A stretch of 64,000 nt of DNA from Lepidodermella squamata (lineage: Eukaryota; Gastrotricha): NCBI GenBank assembly GCA_047495785.1, contig JBLDXI010000013.1, positions 1 to 64,000 on the forward strand, written 5' to 3'. How positions within the stretch are numbered: position 1 is the first letter of the stretch; the number at the start of each line of letters is the position of its first letter. The notes below the pieces were generated by a model, which made no database searches, was not told the DNA's origin, and saw nothing but the letters and a program-made list of their open reading frames with translations. This document shows, one piece after another, positions 32,552-44,718 of this stretch. The position numbers and the translations under genes were made by a program.

Positions 32552-35500
32552 GGGACACAAAGGTCCAACATAGAGCGGCAAAACAGAAAAACAGAAATAT
32601 TCAATCGACAGTTGTGGAATTGCGGGTTTACAAAATTATCGCATGAGCAAGATATTGGACAGGTTATTAGGGTTGAAAATTGATTCCAGCTTGATGGAAA
32701 CTTGAATTATCTAATTTGGTGCTAACCTCTGAATTGTTACGCCGTTTTGGGATTGCAAAACCCACACCTACCCTGAGCTAACCCTAACCAGAACCCTGAA
32801 CCTAACCCTAACCTGAACCCTGAAACTAACCTTAACCAGAACCCTCCTGAACTGAAGGCTATTCGGAAGCCTCCTGAAGTGAGAGCATAGACAGGATCCT
32901 GATCACGTATTTGAACTTGGAGAACTTGAATGCCGACATTTCGAAACTCTGCTAATAATCTCTCGCACAGCCAGTCAATTTTGCAGTTATTTGACCTTTC
33001 AAATGTCATGTCAACTTGATAGATTCTGAGCCGATTTAAGAATTATTCACAGGCATAGTGTTATAAGGTCTCCAGATGACAAATATGTCGCCTAAAATCA
33101 TGTACGGTTAACGGTAAAAGCTCCAGATCGGTTCCAGATGACCTATTTTGAGTTTGAGATATTCACTTTTGGCATTTCAAAATAATTCATAATTTCTCGG
33201 ATCTTCAGTCAATTGGCGATTAATCGAATGGAAATAGTATTATCGGGTCCGCTGATGGCGGAAATGTGGTCGAAAATCATGTACGGTGAAGGGAAAAGGT
33301 TCCAGATCGATTCCAGATGACCTTATTTGAGTTTGAGAGTCTCACCTTTGGTACTGCCAAAGAAATTCATATTTATTCGGATCTTGGGTGAATTTTCAAG
33401 CGATGGAATGGAAATAATACTTTCGGGTCCGCCGATCAAGATTATGTGGTCAAAACCCTTGTACGGTGAACAGAAAAGGTTCCAGATCGATTCCAAGTGG
33501 GCTATTTTGAGTTCCGAAATTTAACTTTTGGCATTTCAAATAATTTCATAATTTTTCGGATCTTCATGCATTTCTTGATTAACCGCTTGGAAATAGTGTT
33601 ATTGAGTCCACTGAACGCGGGTACGTGGTCAAGAAACAAGTACGACCAATGACAAAGGTTCCAGATCGATTCCAAGTGACCTACTTCAGTTTTCAGATTT
33701 TCACTTTTGGATTTTATAAAATTATTGACTATCCCTCGGACCTTCAGGCGGTTGTCGATTTATCAAATAAGCATCATCGGGTCCACCAACAACCACGATT
33801 GTGGGGTTGAGACCATGCACTGTTAAAAGGAAAAGGTTCCAGCGAGGTACCAATTGACCTTTGTGAGTAATGTAGAAGCCATGTTTGGCTTTTCAAATTT
33901 CATCTCAACATGACGAATCCTAAGCCAATTTGTGAATAATTTACAGGAATCATGCTATCAGGTCCGCTGATGGCGATTACGTGGTTGAAAACCATGTACG
34001 GTGAAGGGAAAAGGTTCCAGATCGTTCCAAAATGACCCATTTTGAGTTCGATCTGGTCACGGTTGACCTTTCAAATTTCATCTAAACTTACCGGATTCAG
34101 AACCAATTGGTGAAATATTTATGGGAATAGTACTTTCGAGTCAGCGGATGATGAATATCAAGTCGAAAAACACACCCGATTCGAGATAAAGGTTCCAGAT
34201 CGATCCCAAATGACATACTTTTAGTTGGAAATCCTCACTTTTGGACTATTGGGACACTTCAAAATAGTCAGGGATTTCTCGGATTTCCATGCTTTTGCCG
34301 ATGAAATACATTGAATTGGTACTCTCAGGGCTCCTGAGCACGAATATGATACCAGATTCACGAGGGAATCTCAGAAAAAGGTTCCATGTCATTTCCAAAT
34401 GACCTAGTTTGAGTTTGGTGTTTGTAATTAAGCATTTCGAAATTATTCATAAATTCTCGGATCTTCAGGGTATTTTCGGCTATTGGAATGAAAATAGTAC
34501 TCTCGGGTCAACCGACCATGAATGTGTCGTCCAAACCTTGGTACGGTGAACAAAAAAAGGTTCCAGAACGATTCCAAGTGACCCACTTGGGGCTTCAAAT
34601 TTTCACTTTTGGCATCTTAAAATAATTCATTATGCCTCGGATTTTCAGACACTGGTCGATTAATCGCATGGAAATAATATTTTCGGGTCCGCTAATGACG
34701 ATTATGTGGTTAAAAACCATGTACGGTGAAGGGAAAAGGTTCCAGATCAATCCCAAATGACCTAATTTGAGTTCAACCTGGTCACGGTTGACCTTTCAAA
34801 TTTCATCTAAACTTCCCGGATTCTTGGTCACTTCGTGAATAAATCGCAGGAATAGTAATGTCAGGTCCGCTGATAATGAATATCAAATCGGATTATGAAG
34901 GCTATCTACCATAATGGTTCCAGAGCGAATCCAAATCACGTACTTTGAAGTGGAAATTTAAACAATTTTACCTTTCAATTTTGATCATAACTTGACGGAT
35001 CCTGAGCCATTTGGTGAAAAATTGACGGGAATAGCACAATCAGGTCCGCTGATGAGGAATATCAAGTCGGAAAACACACCCGATTCGAGATAAAAGATCC
35101 AGATCGATCCCAAATGACCTACTTTGACTTTTAAATTTTCATGTTTGACCTTTCAAATGGGTCGTTAAATTGTCGGATTCTTCGCCAATTTGTGAATAAT
35201 TTACAGGAATCATGATATGAGGACCGCTGATGACGATAACGTGGTTGAAAACCATGTACGGTGAAGGGAAAAGGTTCCAGACCGATCCCAAATGACCTAC
35301 TTTGACTTTTAAATTTTCATGATTGACCTTTCAAATTTGATCTTAACTTATCGGATTCTCGGCCAGTTTGTGAATAATTTACAGGAATCATGCTATCAGG
35401 TCCGCTGATGGCGATTACGTGGTTGAAAACCATGTACGGTGAAGGGAAAAGGTTCCAGATCGTTCCAAAATGACCCATTTTGAGTTCGATCTGGTCACGG

Positions 35501-36260
35501 TTGACCTTTCAAATTTCATCTAAACTTACCGGATTCAGAACCAATTGGTGAAATATTGACAGGAATAGTACTATCAAGTCAGCTGATGACGAATATCAAG
35601 TTGAATCAAGACGGCTGTCGATAATAAAGGTTCCGGAGCGAACTAAAATCATCTATTTCGAAATTGAGATTTTCACTTTTGGCATTTCAAAATAATTCAT
35701 ATTTTCTCGGATCTTCAGTCAACTGCAGATTAATCGCATGGAATTAGTATTATCGGGTCCGCTGATGGTGGAAATGTGGTCGAAAATCATTTACGGTGAA
35801 GGGAAAAGGTTCCAGATCGGTTCCAGATGACCTACTTTGAAATTTAAAATGTCACTTATGGAGGTTCAAATTCTTCAACAATTCCGTTGATCCTGAGTTA
35901 ACTGTTGATTAAACACAAAGAATAAGTAAAATGGGGTCCGCTGATTGCGGAAATCATGGTGAAATAAATTCAAACAGAAAATGACTCCCCTGGGTCATTC
36001 TTCTGATTGAATTGTATTCATTCTTTGAATACAAATTTTGTCTCAGTTCCTTTGAGCCATTTGTCGGGAATTTTTTATCGGATCTCAGTATTATCGCGGA
36101 GTGGTTAGGAACACATAATTTTTGTGATGAAGAATTATCACAAACATAAAAATGATGCTCATCTTGGATCCCTATGATGGAGTAATGGTAGGGCCCGGTT
36201 TGACTCTCGGTAAAACGAGAGGCCCCGGTTTGCAGCTCGTCTGTATTAAACTATTACCAA
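32552..36260 (+). mobile_element. Family-2 unit U4, truncated with internal deletions
   Basis: Starts at the same point as U3 but is 934 bp shorter up to the 3' end. It lacks one satellite monomer near 33650 and about 0.75 kb at 35957, where satellite sequence jumps directly into the last hairpin (35983-35996). It shows more substitutions against U2 and U3 than they do against each other, so it is the older copy. Folded 3' end at 36187-36262. Confidence 0.85.
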
Positions 36261-36313
36261 TAACCCTAACCCTAACCCTAACCCTAACCCTAACCCTAAC
36301 CCTAACCCTAACC

Positions 36314-36354
<41 letters not shown>

Positions 36355-36362
36355 CCCTAACC
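36260..36362 (+). repeat. Innermost telomeric array
   Basis: About 17 CCCTAA repeats with one slip (CCCTAAACCC near 36332). It ends at CCCGCGAGCG; beyond it no telomeric or family-2 sequence is seen. It probably marks an ancestral chromosome end onto which the elements were added. Confidence 0.95.
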
Positions 36363-38240
36363 CGCGAGCGAAAGCGTGCAAGTGAAGTTGTCCAATGCAT
36401 CTCAATGATGAAACATTTCTCCGCCTCAATTCTACCATGCACTTCCGAAACGTTGTCACATTTAGACATTATCTGTTATTCCTATCCTAACGTCGAGCCA
36501 TTTACCACCAAAGTGTTAAGAGTAATATCCTATCTAAGTCGTTCCCAGAGACCCTGAGTCCCAAGCCTTACGACACTGCTTAGGAAGACTGCTTAGGAAG
36601 ATTACTGATTTCGAAACGTAAAATCGATGCGCTTGGTCCTGGTTCGGACGAAATAATAGGTTCAAATGAGTTCAGTGTTCAGTGTCAGTTCAGGATCCCA
36701 GATACCAGGAAGAAGAATAATTGGGACCTGCCCATTACGTCGCACTGCGAAGCAAGTGCGCGTAAGACAATTTAGGGTTGCGCGGATCGATTCCTAGGGA
36801 AACGCTGCGGCAAGATTTTGCTTGTATCGCTACTATATGTTTCAATTTCAATTAATTTTGCAAAATATTTTGTTTTGAAAATATACATATATCACCTTGA
36901 CATGAAAATTCAAATTTGCCTGCCATGGTTTTGCCGCCGCCTCACAAATGCCACCTTTGCCGCGATTTGGCAAATGCGAATCATCCGGGGTCTAGGTATC
37001 CACATATCTTGTTTCTTGTTTCTACGTTTAGCTACTGGCTACTGACTGCCAGCTGTCCACTATTCCAGTGTAGTCCACTTTTGGACTTTTGAACTCTTTT
37101 GAGTTATGAGCATTTTTTTTATTCTTGGCTGACTCCGATACTAAATAATTTTTTTACTCCGGAACGAGTCAGAAGATCAGTCAAAACCGACTCTGGATCT
37201 GAATTTGACTCCAAAACGAACTGTCTTCGTCTTCATAATGCTTATATATCCTGGTCCAAAAAATCGAAGAAATATTGGTAGCTAAAGGCTATAAGCTAAA
37301 GCTCGCTTCGCTCGCAGGTGGCTATTATTTTTCGAGTTGCAAAGGCGAAAGGCGCTCGAATAACGAATTTTGTTAGAAATCCCGTGAAAAGTTGCAGCAA
37401 CCGGTGAATATAGATAGCAATTTTTGCGCTGGAATGGACATTTGAGTGGTGTTTACTCGTAATATTCACTCGTTTTTGGGCATTTTAATGGTTTTGACTC
37501 TTTGGCGCATTTATTTACTCCAGTTAGTGTCTTGCCAGTTCCCGACCGTTCGTGGACAACAGTGCACTATTCCATCTCCTGCCCGGAAAGAATAGAAAGA
37601 AGAAAGAGGAAACTATAGTTGACTTTTTACTTGCTGAAATCTGAAACGCTGTTCCAGATTTTCAGACATCTGACGGGAACAGGGTCATTTTATGTTCTTG
37701 GTTCTTGTGATTTTTTCATTCTGAATAAGTATTAGAAGTACCGGACGCTTTGCGCGACAACCAACTACCCACCAGTTCGGGTTTTTTCCAACTTTCCACA
37801 TTCCAAATCATATAGGTAACAATTGAAAACGATAATCCTTCTGTCCTTGTGACAGGCAGACACTGAGAGTCGAATATTTAGGTTATTGACCGGGTTAGCT
37901 CCCTGAATCAGAGATGAAGGTTACAGCTTCACAATGGTTCACCATTCGACGTTCGCAATGGTTAATGGTTATTTGTTGCATGCGATAGAGCTGCAGCCCC
38001 AGCCCCAACATGCGTGTTTATTATGGTAGTGATCACAAATAGTGTATGCACAGGCATGATATTAAGGCTTTTGATTTCTTAGTGATCTCAATATTTTGAA
38101 AGAATCATGTCAGGGATAACAGCTTCTGTAACTTCCTCGGCTATCCTGTCACCCAGGAACGGCAGTTATAACATACAGGTTCCTGGGTTATAATATGTTT
38201 AGCCATAACATGTACCTGAACTGCCGTTATTTAAAGGGAG
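36363..38240. other. Intergenic, no gene seen
   Basis: AT-rich unique sequence between the last telomeric array and a foldback repeat. The short open frames have no recognisable content and no exon chain could be assembled. Confidence 0.5.
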
Positions 38241-38250
38241 AAATGCTTTC

Positions 38251-38862
38251 TGCCACCAAATTTGGGTTTCCTGCCACTAAATATGAAAATCCAAAAATCG
38301 CCATCAATTTGAGTTTTCTTGCCACTACAAATGTTGAACTGAGGATGTTGCTCGTTAGGAGGAGAAATACCGGTAACAAAGGTGTCAATAAATCCGACGT
38401 GACTTAACAATGAAAAAAACCACGTGACTCGGAAGCTGAAAAGAAGCCGATTTCGCCAAGCACGCCAATATGAGCTTAAAATGGATAAACTTAATTTAGA
38501 AGTACCGTTCGATGGCCAGGGCGATCGTGCTTCTTAATTCAACTTTTACAAATTATATAAAAAAAAATCCAAAAAATTTCTTATTGATTATTGTTTACTT
38601 TTGTTATTGGATATATTAATTCGTGATTTAAGGATGGAAACCCCAAATTGGTGGCATAAAATCATAATCTGATGGCAAGAAACACCATTCCATTCTTGAT
38701 TTGGAGGAGAAAGCCTCAAATAGGTGGCAAGAAACCTCAAATTGGTGGCAAGCCTTGTTTTGGTGGCCACGAGACCAATTTTGTGGCAAGAACGCTCATT
38801 TTGATGGCGATTTTTGGATTTTCATATTTGGTGGTAGAAAACCCTTATCTGGTGGCAAGAAG
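38251..38862. repeat. Foldback (inverted-repeat) element
   Basis: Arms of about 75-80 bp (38251-38325 and 38783-38862) are inverted copies; 28 bp (38279-38306 against the complementary right arm) are perfect. The right side also holds several tandem TTGGTGGCAAGAAA-like motifs. The ~455-bp centre has no gene. It could be a MITE-like element or an inverted duplication; no terminal duplication was identified. Confidence 0.7.
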
Positions 38863-39212
38863 TACCACTCCCTTATTTAAATTAGTAGATTTGCAATGAA
38901 AATGGTGATGGGAAAGGAATCATCGTGGGATGCCATTGTATAATTCTGAGAAAGGCATAGAAAGAACGCAATTTCTTGGCATGTTGGCAGGTAATGCTAG
39001 AATATTTTGCGACTAGCCCGAATTGACTCTTCTCTAACACATAGAAACACTTTAAGATTTTACTAAACAAAGAAATACCCACCATTGTTTGAAGGAAAGA
39101 GATAATTAACAGGAAAAATCCCTATCATCCGAATCAATAAATATTCTATTTACTAATAGAACTATTAAATCGTTGTACGGCGCTCGCCGATTGGAAGGAA
39201 CCCGGAAAGAAG

Positions 39213-40849
39213 ATGGACGATTCAAGCTCGAACAGCGCCTCTTTCTCCTCGAAACCTTCCGACGATTCAGCGGAAGATAGTTCAGCTGAATCAGAAGATC
39301 TCACTGACCTTCAAATGGAGAGCGAAATGCCTATCGAAGAATTGATGCGCAAGTTTCGCAATCCCGCGGGGGAGACGTCGGCAGTAGTTATCAGCAGTGA
39401 AGTCGCTGCTGGCGAGGCTGGCGAGTTGACTCCTGAGGCTGAGAAGAGCACAACATGTGATGAGAATGATGATGATGATGATGATGATGATTCAGCAGCG
39501 GAAAGTAAAAAACGATCGTTGTTCAGCATTTTCATGAAGTCAGGTTTGTATATTGTTGCTACCACCTCTGTCACCACCTGCCATGACAATTGAGTGTTAT
39601 GCGTTTGCTTTAGCACAGAAAAATGACGGCGACGAAGCTGATGAAGCTGATGAAGAATGGGATCCTATTTTCGAATTGGATGATTTCTACAAACCTCGGG
39701 AACCTCGTATCGGTATTGAATAATTAATATAATTATTAACTATTAATTAATTGATATTTAGGTGCTGAATATCAAGCCGATTTTGATGAAAACTGTCTGA
39801 TGGCCAAGTTTGTAACATTTATTAATTATGTTGGTATATAATGATTTTTATATGCTGATTTTTTATTGGAAAGTGGCCAGTTGGAAGAAGAATTCGAAAG
39901 AATAGGCAGTTTAGTTTGGAATCCCACCTCTTTGACTGAAGAAGCGGTACGACAACCTTTAATATAGCTCTCTTGTTATTGATTGCTGTGCATTATTTCA
40001 GGTTCAAAAATATCTTCTTCATTTTTACGGCATCTATACGAAATATATTGTTGCCAACGAAGCTCGTCAATTGTCGATAAAGAGTAACAACGTGGAAGAA
40101 AGGTTGTTTCCGTTAATTGAATTTTTCAAAGAAGTACTCATCTTTTTCCTCAATAGCAATATTTCCATGCACAATAACGTTCCAGACCACGAAGCAGCGT
40201 TGTTTCATCTGTTAATATCAGGTAATTTACGTCCACGCTTCATTTGATCGGTCTAACCATATGACTTTATTAAATTTGGCCAGATTATGATGTTGACGAA
40301 GCTTTGCGATATTGGAATCTCAACCCGCCAGTTTACATTTCGGTAACTCCTGCCTCTCGAGACCCTTCGGTTCCGACAAAGCTCAATCCTATTTTTGATA
40401 TCTGGTCTGAAGACGAAGTTCGGCTTTTTGAATGGGGTAAAATTCTTGAATGTGCAAAATTAATGTCGCTTTGCTATGACCTCTTGGTATATCAGCCTTA
40501 CGGTTGTACGGCAAGCAATTCAATGTGATTCAAGACAAGACTTTGCCCGGACGGACGGTTGCTGAGCTAGTTGACTTCTATTACAATTGGAAACTTACCG
40601 ATCGTTATCGTTATTTACGACCATCGAAAAAGTCCCAGTACCTCGTGGAAGATGATGCTATTTACGGCAGCAACGGAGATGAGCTCGGGTATGTATCAAC
40701 TTTCCGACCACGATATTTAGGTTTCGCATAACTCTTAAAGAGCAGCAAGAATAACACACAAACACTCCCAGGCCAAGTTCCTTAACGAATTGATAGAGCG
40801 AATAGCTTATCTGTTACCTCGAACTCTCGATATTGAAGTTGATTCCTAA
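39213..40849 (+). CDS. MIER-like ELM2-SANT chromatin regulator
   Basis: Eight exons give 398 residues: join(39213..39543, 39614..39712, 39762..39807, 39874..39946, 40002..40221, 40284..40436, 40496..40692, 40772..40849). Introns are 49-79 nt. The N-terminus is acidic and Ser-rich with an EMPIEELMRKF motif (residues 38-48) like that of MIER proteins and a poly-Asp run. An ELM2-like region spans roughly 143-260 (AEYQADF, LVWNP, HEAALFHLL). A SANT domain lies about 295-345 (WSEDEVRLFEWALRLYGKQF, GRTVAELVDFYYNWK). MIER family members recruit histone deacetylase 1/2 through ELM2-SANT in the nucleus. The exon 7 donor is uncertain: GTATGT at 40689 is stronger but shifts the frame to an early stop, whereas GTATCA at 40693 keeps a coding-like tail. 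Confidence 0.85.
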
Positions 40850-40887
40850 CACTGCTTCAAGATTAGTTTGTTCGAAATTCAGATTGA

Positions 40888-40985
40888 ATATTGCTTATTA
40901 TTGCTTATATATTGCTTATATATTGCTTATTATTGCTTATTATTGCTAATAATAATTGCTATAATACTTATTGCTTATAACACAT
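40888..40985. repeat. TATTGCTTA tandem repeat
   Basis: Imperfect tandem copies of TATTGCTTA/TATTGCTTATA, directly after the MIER-like coding region, probably in its 3' untranslated or flanking DNA. Confidence 0.85.
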
Positions 40986-41402
40986 TGCTCACGTATCAGA
41001 AACCCGAATGTGCCAGTTAGACTTCGGGGACTCTGTAAGTCAACCTTGCTACTGCGATGCACCGATATTCACAATAGTAGGATGCGGATTTAGGAACTGC
41101 CAGAGATCGGGATGACTGGCAATAAGTTTTTGCATTGATAGCATTGAATGTAACACATTTCGGGCAAAATAAGGTTCTTCGCGACAGATCTGCCGGCTCA
41201 TGAAACCGATGGCCTGTCGTTAGCCGTCCCCTAAACTCTCAGGCATAAGGCCTTTTTTTATTGTAACAATGCATTTGGTCATTTATAAGCAAGCGAAAAC
41301 TTGCTTGGTTATTCCTGTGATGAACACTACTTTGTGGTCCATATCGCTTGTGTCATTGAATAATGCGGATTGTAGGCTGGTTTACGTCCGTCACAAGGTG
41401 CC

Positions 41403-41549
41403 GGTGACAAGTAAAAAGTCGATTTTTATGTGAATGTAGGGGAAAAAAATTACTTGTTACTTGTCACCAATCACCCTTAAACAAGCTCAAATCGAGTTAT
41501 TCAGCGATGCTTTCGATACCAATGATTGCGTCTATAAATAACTCGATTT
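41403..41549. repeat. Two adjacent perfect inverted repeats
   Basis: GGTGACAAGTAA (41403-41414) pairs with TTACTTGTCACC (41457-41468). AAATCGAGTTATT (41489-41501) pairs with AATAACTCGATTT (41537-41549). Both are perfect and only 20 nt apart. Confidence 0.75.
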
Positions 41550-41623
41550 AACAAAAGACATAAACCATAACCCTACATATTTATAACTCAACTTGCTAAT
41601 AACTTCCGTGTTTTATTTTTCAG

Positions 41624-41728
41624 GATGTCTTGATGCAATGGTCAAACTACTCCCCGGTGCTGAAAATTCCGTTGAACATTATCTTTGATTTCTATTCTCA
41701 CGCATCTTAATGATATTTCAAAAATAAA
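41624..41728 (+). CDS. Possible alternative terminal exon with poly(A) signal
   Basis: A strong acceptor (GTTTTATTTTTCAG, ending 41623) is followed by 28 open codons (DVLMQWSNYSPVLK...) to TAA at 41708 and AATAAA at 41723. It would join in frame to the phase-0 end of MIER-like exon 7. It may instead end an unseen gene. No domain recognised. Confidence 0.35.
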
Positions 41729-44718
41729 GCGGTTCGTTCGAAATGTGCGACGTGCAGTCTTTGTCTTGCCTTTATTAATTTGACAAATTTTGAGAAGCAG
41801 GCGAACAAGTCATCTTAAGGTATTTCACCATTATCGGGGAAGGAGATGTCCAGTTTTCCCTGCGCATATCGTTGAAAAACTCGGATTTAATCCGTTCACG
41901 GCCACCTGACGATGTCGGAATTCTGACTTTGCAAGTTCATAGCTGGGCCAATTTGTTGATTTTGTTTGTCTCGGTTCGTGGAATACTACGTTTTGTATGT
42001 TGCCTACAAGACTCTGAAACCCGAATTCCATTATTCCGTTGCTTCTTGGGATATCATCAATTTTAAAATTTCAAACCAAAGGGTGTTTCTATTTTGTCAA
42101 TCGAAGAAATCGATATCCCGGCCATTTTCTCTGCAAGATCTGACTTTACAGCCGTGTCCGGCAGGGTCCCGTTGACTACCTATTTCTTTGTGTTTACGAA
42201 CTAAGCGCCCAAGTCCCTACTGTAGCATATGGGTGTAAATTTTCCGACTAGCTGAAAATTCAGAAATTCGATTTGTTGGCTTGGCTGAAAAAAATCGACC
42301 GTGAAAGAGTTAAGATTTTCGTGTCAGTTTTAAGGTGAAAAGTAAAAAACGTTTCTTTGCTTTCTTTTCTCTTGCCAGCTTTGATATTTGAGTGTCCAAT
42401 GTAACCCCTTTTGACATGTCAAAGTCGCCCCACTGGCCAAAGTCACCCCAAATTACGGTACACCTTGCTGCGTACATCGATTTAATATGATGCAGATCAG
42501 AGAAACTGCTCCACGACAGTCACAAGAGAAAGATACGAAAGAAAGGAAAGAAGAAAGAAAGCTATGCTGAACGCAGAATAAACATTCACACCACAGCAAA
42601 GCAAATGTCCAGAGTCTAGCTCTCCTCAACAAACGGCGCTATATTTTCTAATAGTCTTCAACTCCTTCGTCAGTTGCTAGACACGCAGTTCTCACCAAAG
42701 ACACATTCGTGTGTTTTGACAGCACACACACACACACACACAGAAAGGTGTAAATTTACTGTTCGTCTCAAATTAAAGCTGGTCAAAAAATAAGTAGCCA
42801 AGATTTCACCACGACAGTTGCTATAGACATTAGTGATTGTCAAACTACAAAAGGAAGCGCTTAAATTCTGCTGAATTCTGAGAATGCATTTCAAACCCGC
42901 GTAGCATATCATCGGCGCGCGTGACAACCACTGAACGGCGCTGAAAAACTTTCGAGAGTAGACCAAGAGCCCTTGACAATTAGTGCGAGGGCGCGAGCGG
43001 TCAAAGCCGCGCGCCGGCGGGAGTCAAAAAGAATTTCTAATTGTAGCGAAAATTTGCAGTTGATATGCCACTCGACTTGTCCGCTGCAGGACTTCGCCGC
43101 GGGCTGCCCGCTCATGGGCACCTCGACTGGTGTTCCTCGGGGCCATCCGCACGCTGAACACAAGCGGTAATTAACAATCCAGGCGCACTCACTGCCTCAG
43201 CTGTAAACCAAAAGACAAATATTGACACCTTAATGAACATAGGACAACTGCCGTGATTGAGAGGCGTCGATGTCAAATCGCTGCCGAAAGCCAGGCATAA
43301 AGGAATTTACAGATTTGATTTCGCAGAATCGGAGAGCAAACTGCAGAGAGGCAACGCCGACTCAATATTCATATCAAAACTTCCAAACTTCGCCTTGCTT
43401 CCTAACCGCTCCTAAATTGTTTCAATAAGCTTGCAGATGAAGCTAGATTATTTGCGTTTCATCAGGTTAATAGGCAATTTATCGCGCCTAGTTGAGGAAT
43501 TGTTGAACTAATAAATTTGGCAATATTCCAAGCGCAAGTGCGCCCGCAAAAGGTGCGAGCTGTTTATGCGCACCGTGCAGCTCAGCTAATTTCCGCCTAC
43601 CAGTTACAAGATTGCACTCGCTCGCCCGGCGCGTAATAATTCGGTGTTACAGCGTCTTCAGTAATTGTGTCTCTCCCTTATTGCTTTTATTATTAGATCG
43701 GTGTCACCCTAGGGATTACTCATCGCTAGTCAATTTAACCACAAAACGAAGAAGAATCTGTCGCGCGCGCGCAAGTTATTACTGCATTATGAACCGAGCC
43801 GGTCTGTGAACTTGAATACCTGGCTCACTTCATTTTTATGGATAGCGTCGCCTAGCTCCAAAGCTCTAATGCTCACCATAAAGTTCTAAGATTTTTAAGG
43901 AAAAATGCTCAACTTCGTAGCTTCGTCGAGAATGGGTGCATGCATTTTCATATGTACAGGTGCTTCATTCTCTTGTTTTTCGCTCACTTATTAGAATGAA
44001 TTCACATTCTGGCAGCTAGGAAGGTGCTATGCCAGGTTCGGCGACGCGTCGCTCCGTCTTGAATCGACGACGTCGAGTGTGAGCCCGCTCCTTTAGATTG
44101 TATTTTTTCAGCTTGTTGTGAGTAATAACAGTATTAGTAACCAAATAAGCTAATCGCTCTCCGCGAGCATCGCATTGTTGTTATATCAACGCTACGGCTG
44201 CCACCGGGCGCGAGGCGATGGTGTTAAATGATTGCGTAACGCAATCTATTATTCATCTACAGCAGCCATAGCAAGAACGCAGCGTCGGACGTGCGAACGT
44301 GGCCTTGCTCTGAACGCTGGTGTGCGCGCGCTGCGCCGACCAATCACGATAGAGCTGCCTCGTGCGCCTCAGCCAATGGCAATCTAGCTACTCGCAGCGC
44401 CTCACTCCAAGAAATATTTTGATATTTATTATTATTGTTATTATTATCTTTGGCCCTGAGTTGCGCAAAAATTGGGTTACCCCGATGCCGATGCACCTGC
44501 GATTGCGATGACACATCTTGTCCCACAAGTGACAATTTTTTGTTCTCGAAATAGATAGGACTCTTTCCCGTCTATCTGGTAACATTCATGCTCATGCTCG
44601 CGTTTTTTCAACTAGAAATAACATTTGCTGAGAAAATAATCACAGGTCGATGCTAGAACTTCATTATCCTTATCCACTTTGAAATGTAGAAGTTTAAAAC
44701 GGAATTATCTAGCTTCGA
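41729..44718. other. Intergenic, upstream of FoxC
   Basis: No exon chain found. A short (CA)n run lies near 42724-42742 and purine-rich DNA near 42525-42570. From about 43000, and especially 44030-44400, the sequence is richer in CG dinucleotides and is the likely promoter and regulatory region of the forkhead gene. Confidence 0.45.

Noticed and set aside
36818-38407. Short plus-strand ORFs between the subtelomere and the MIER-like gene
   Set aside because: Codon content is like the AT-rich background and no exon chain or domain could be built.
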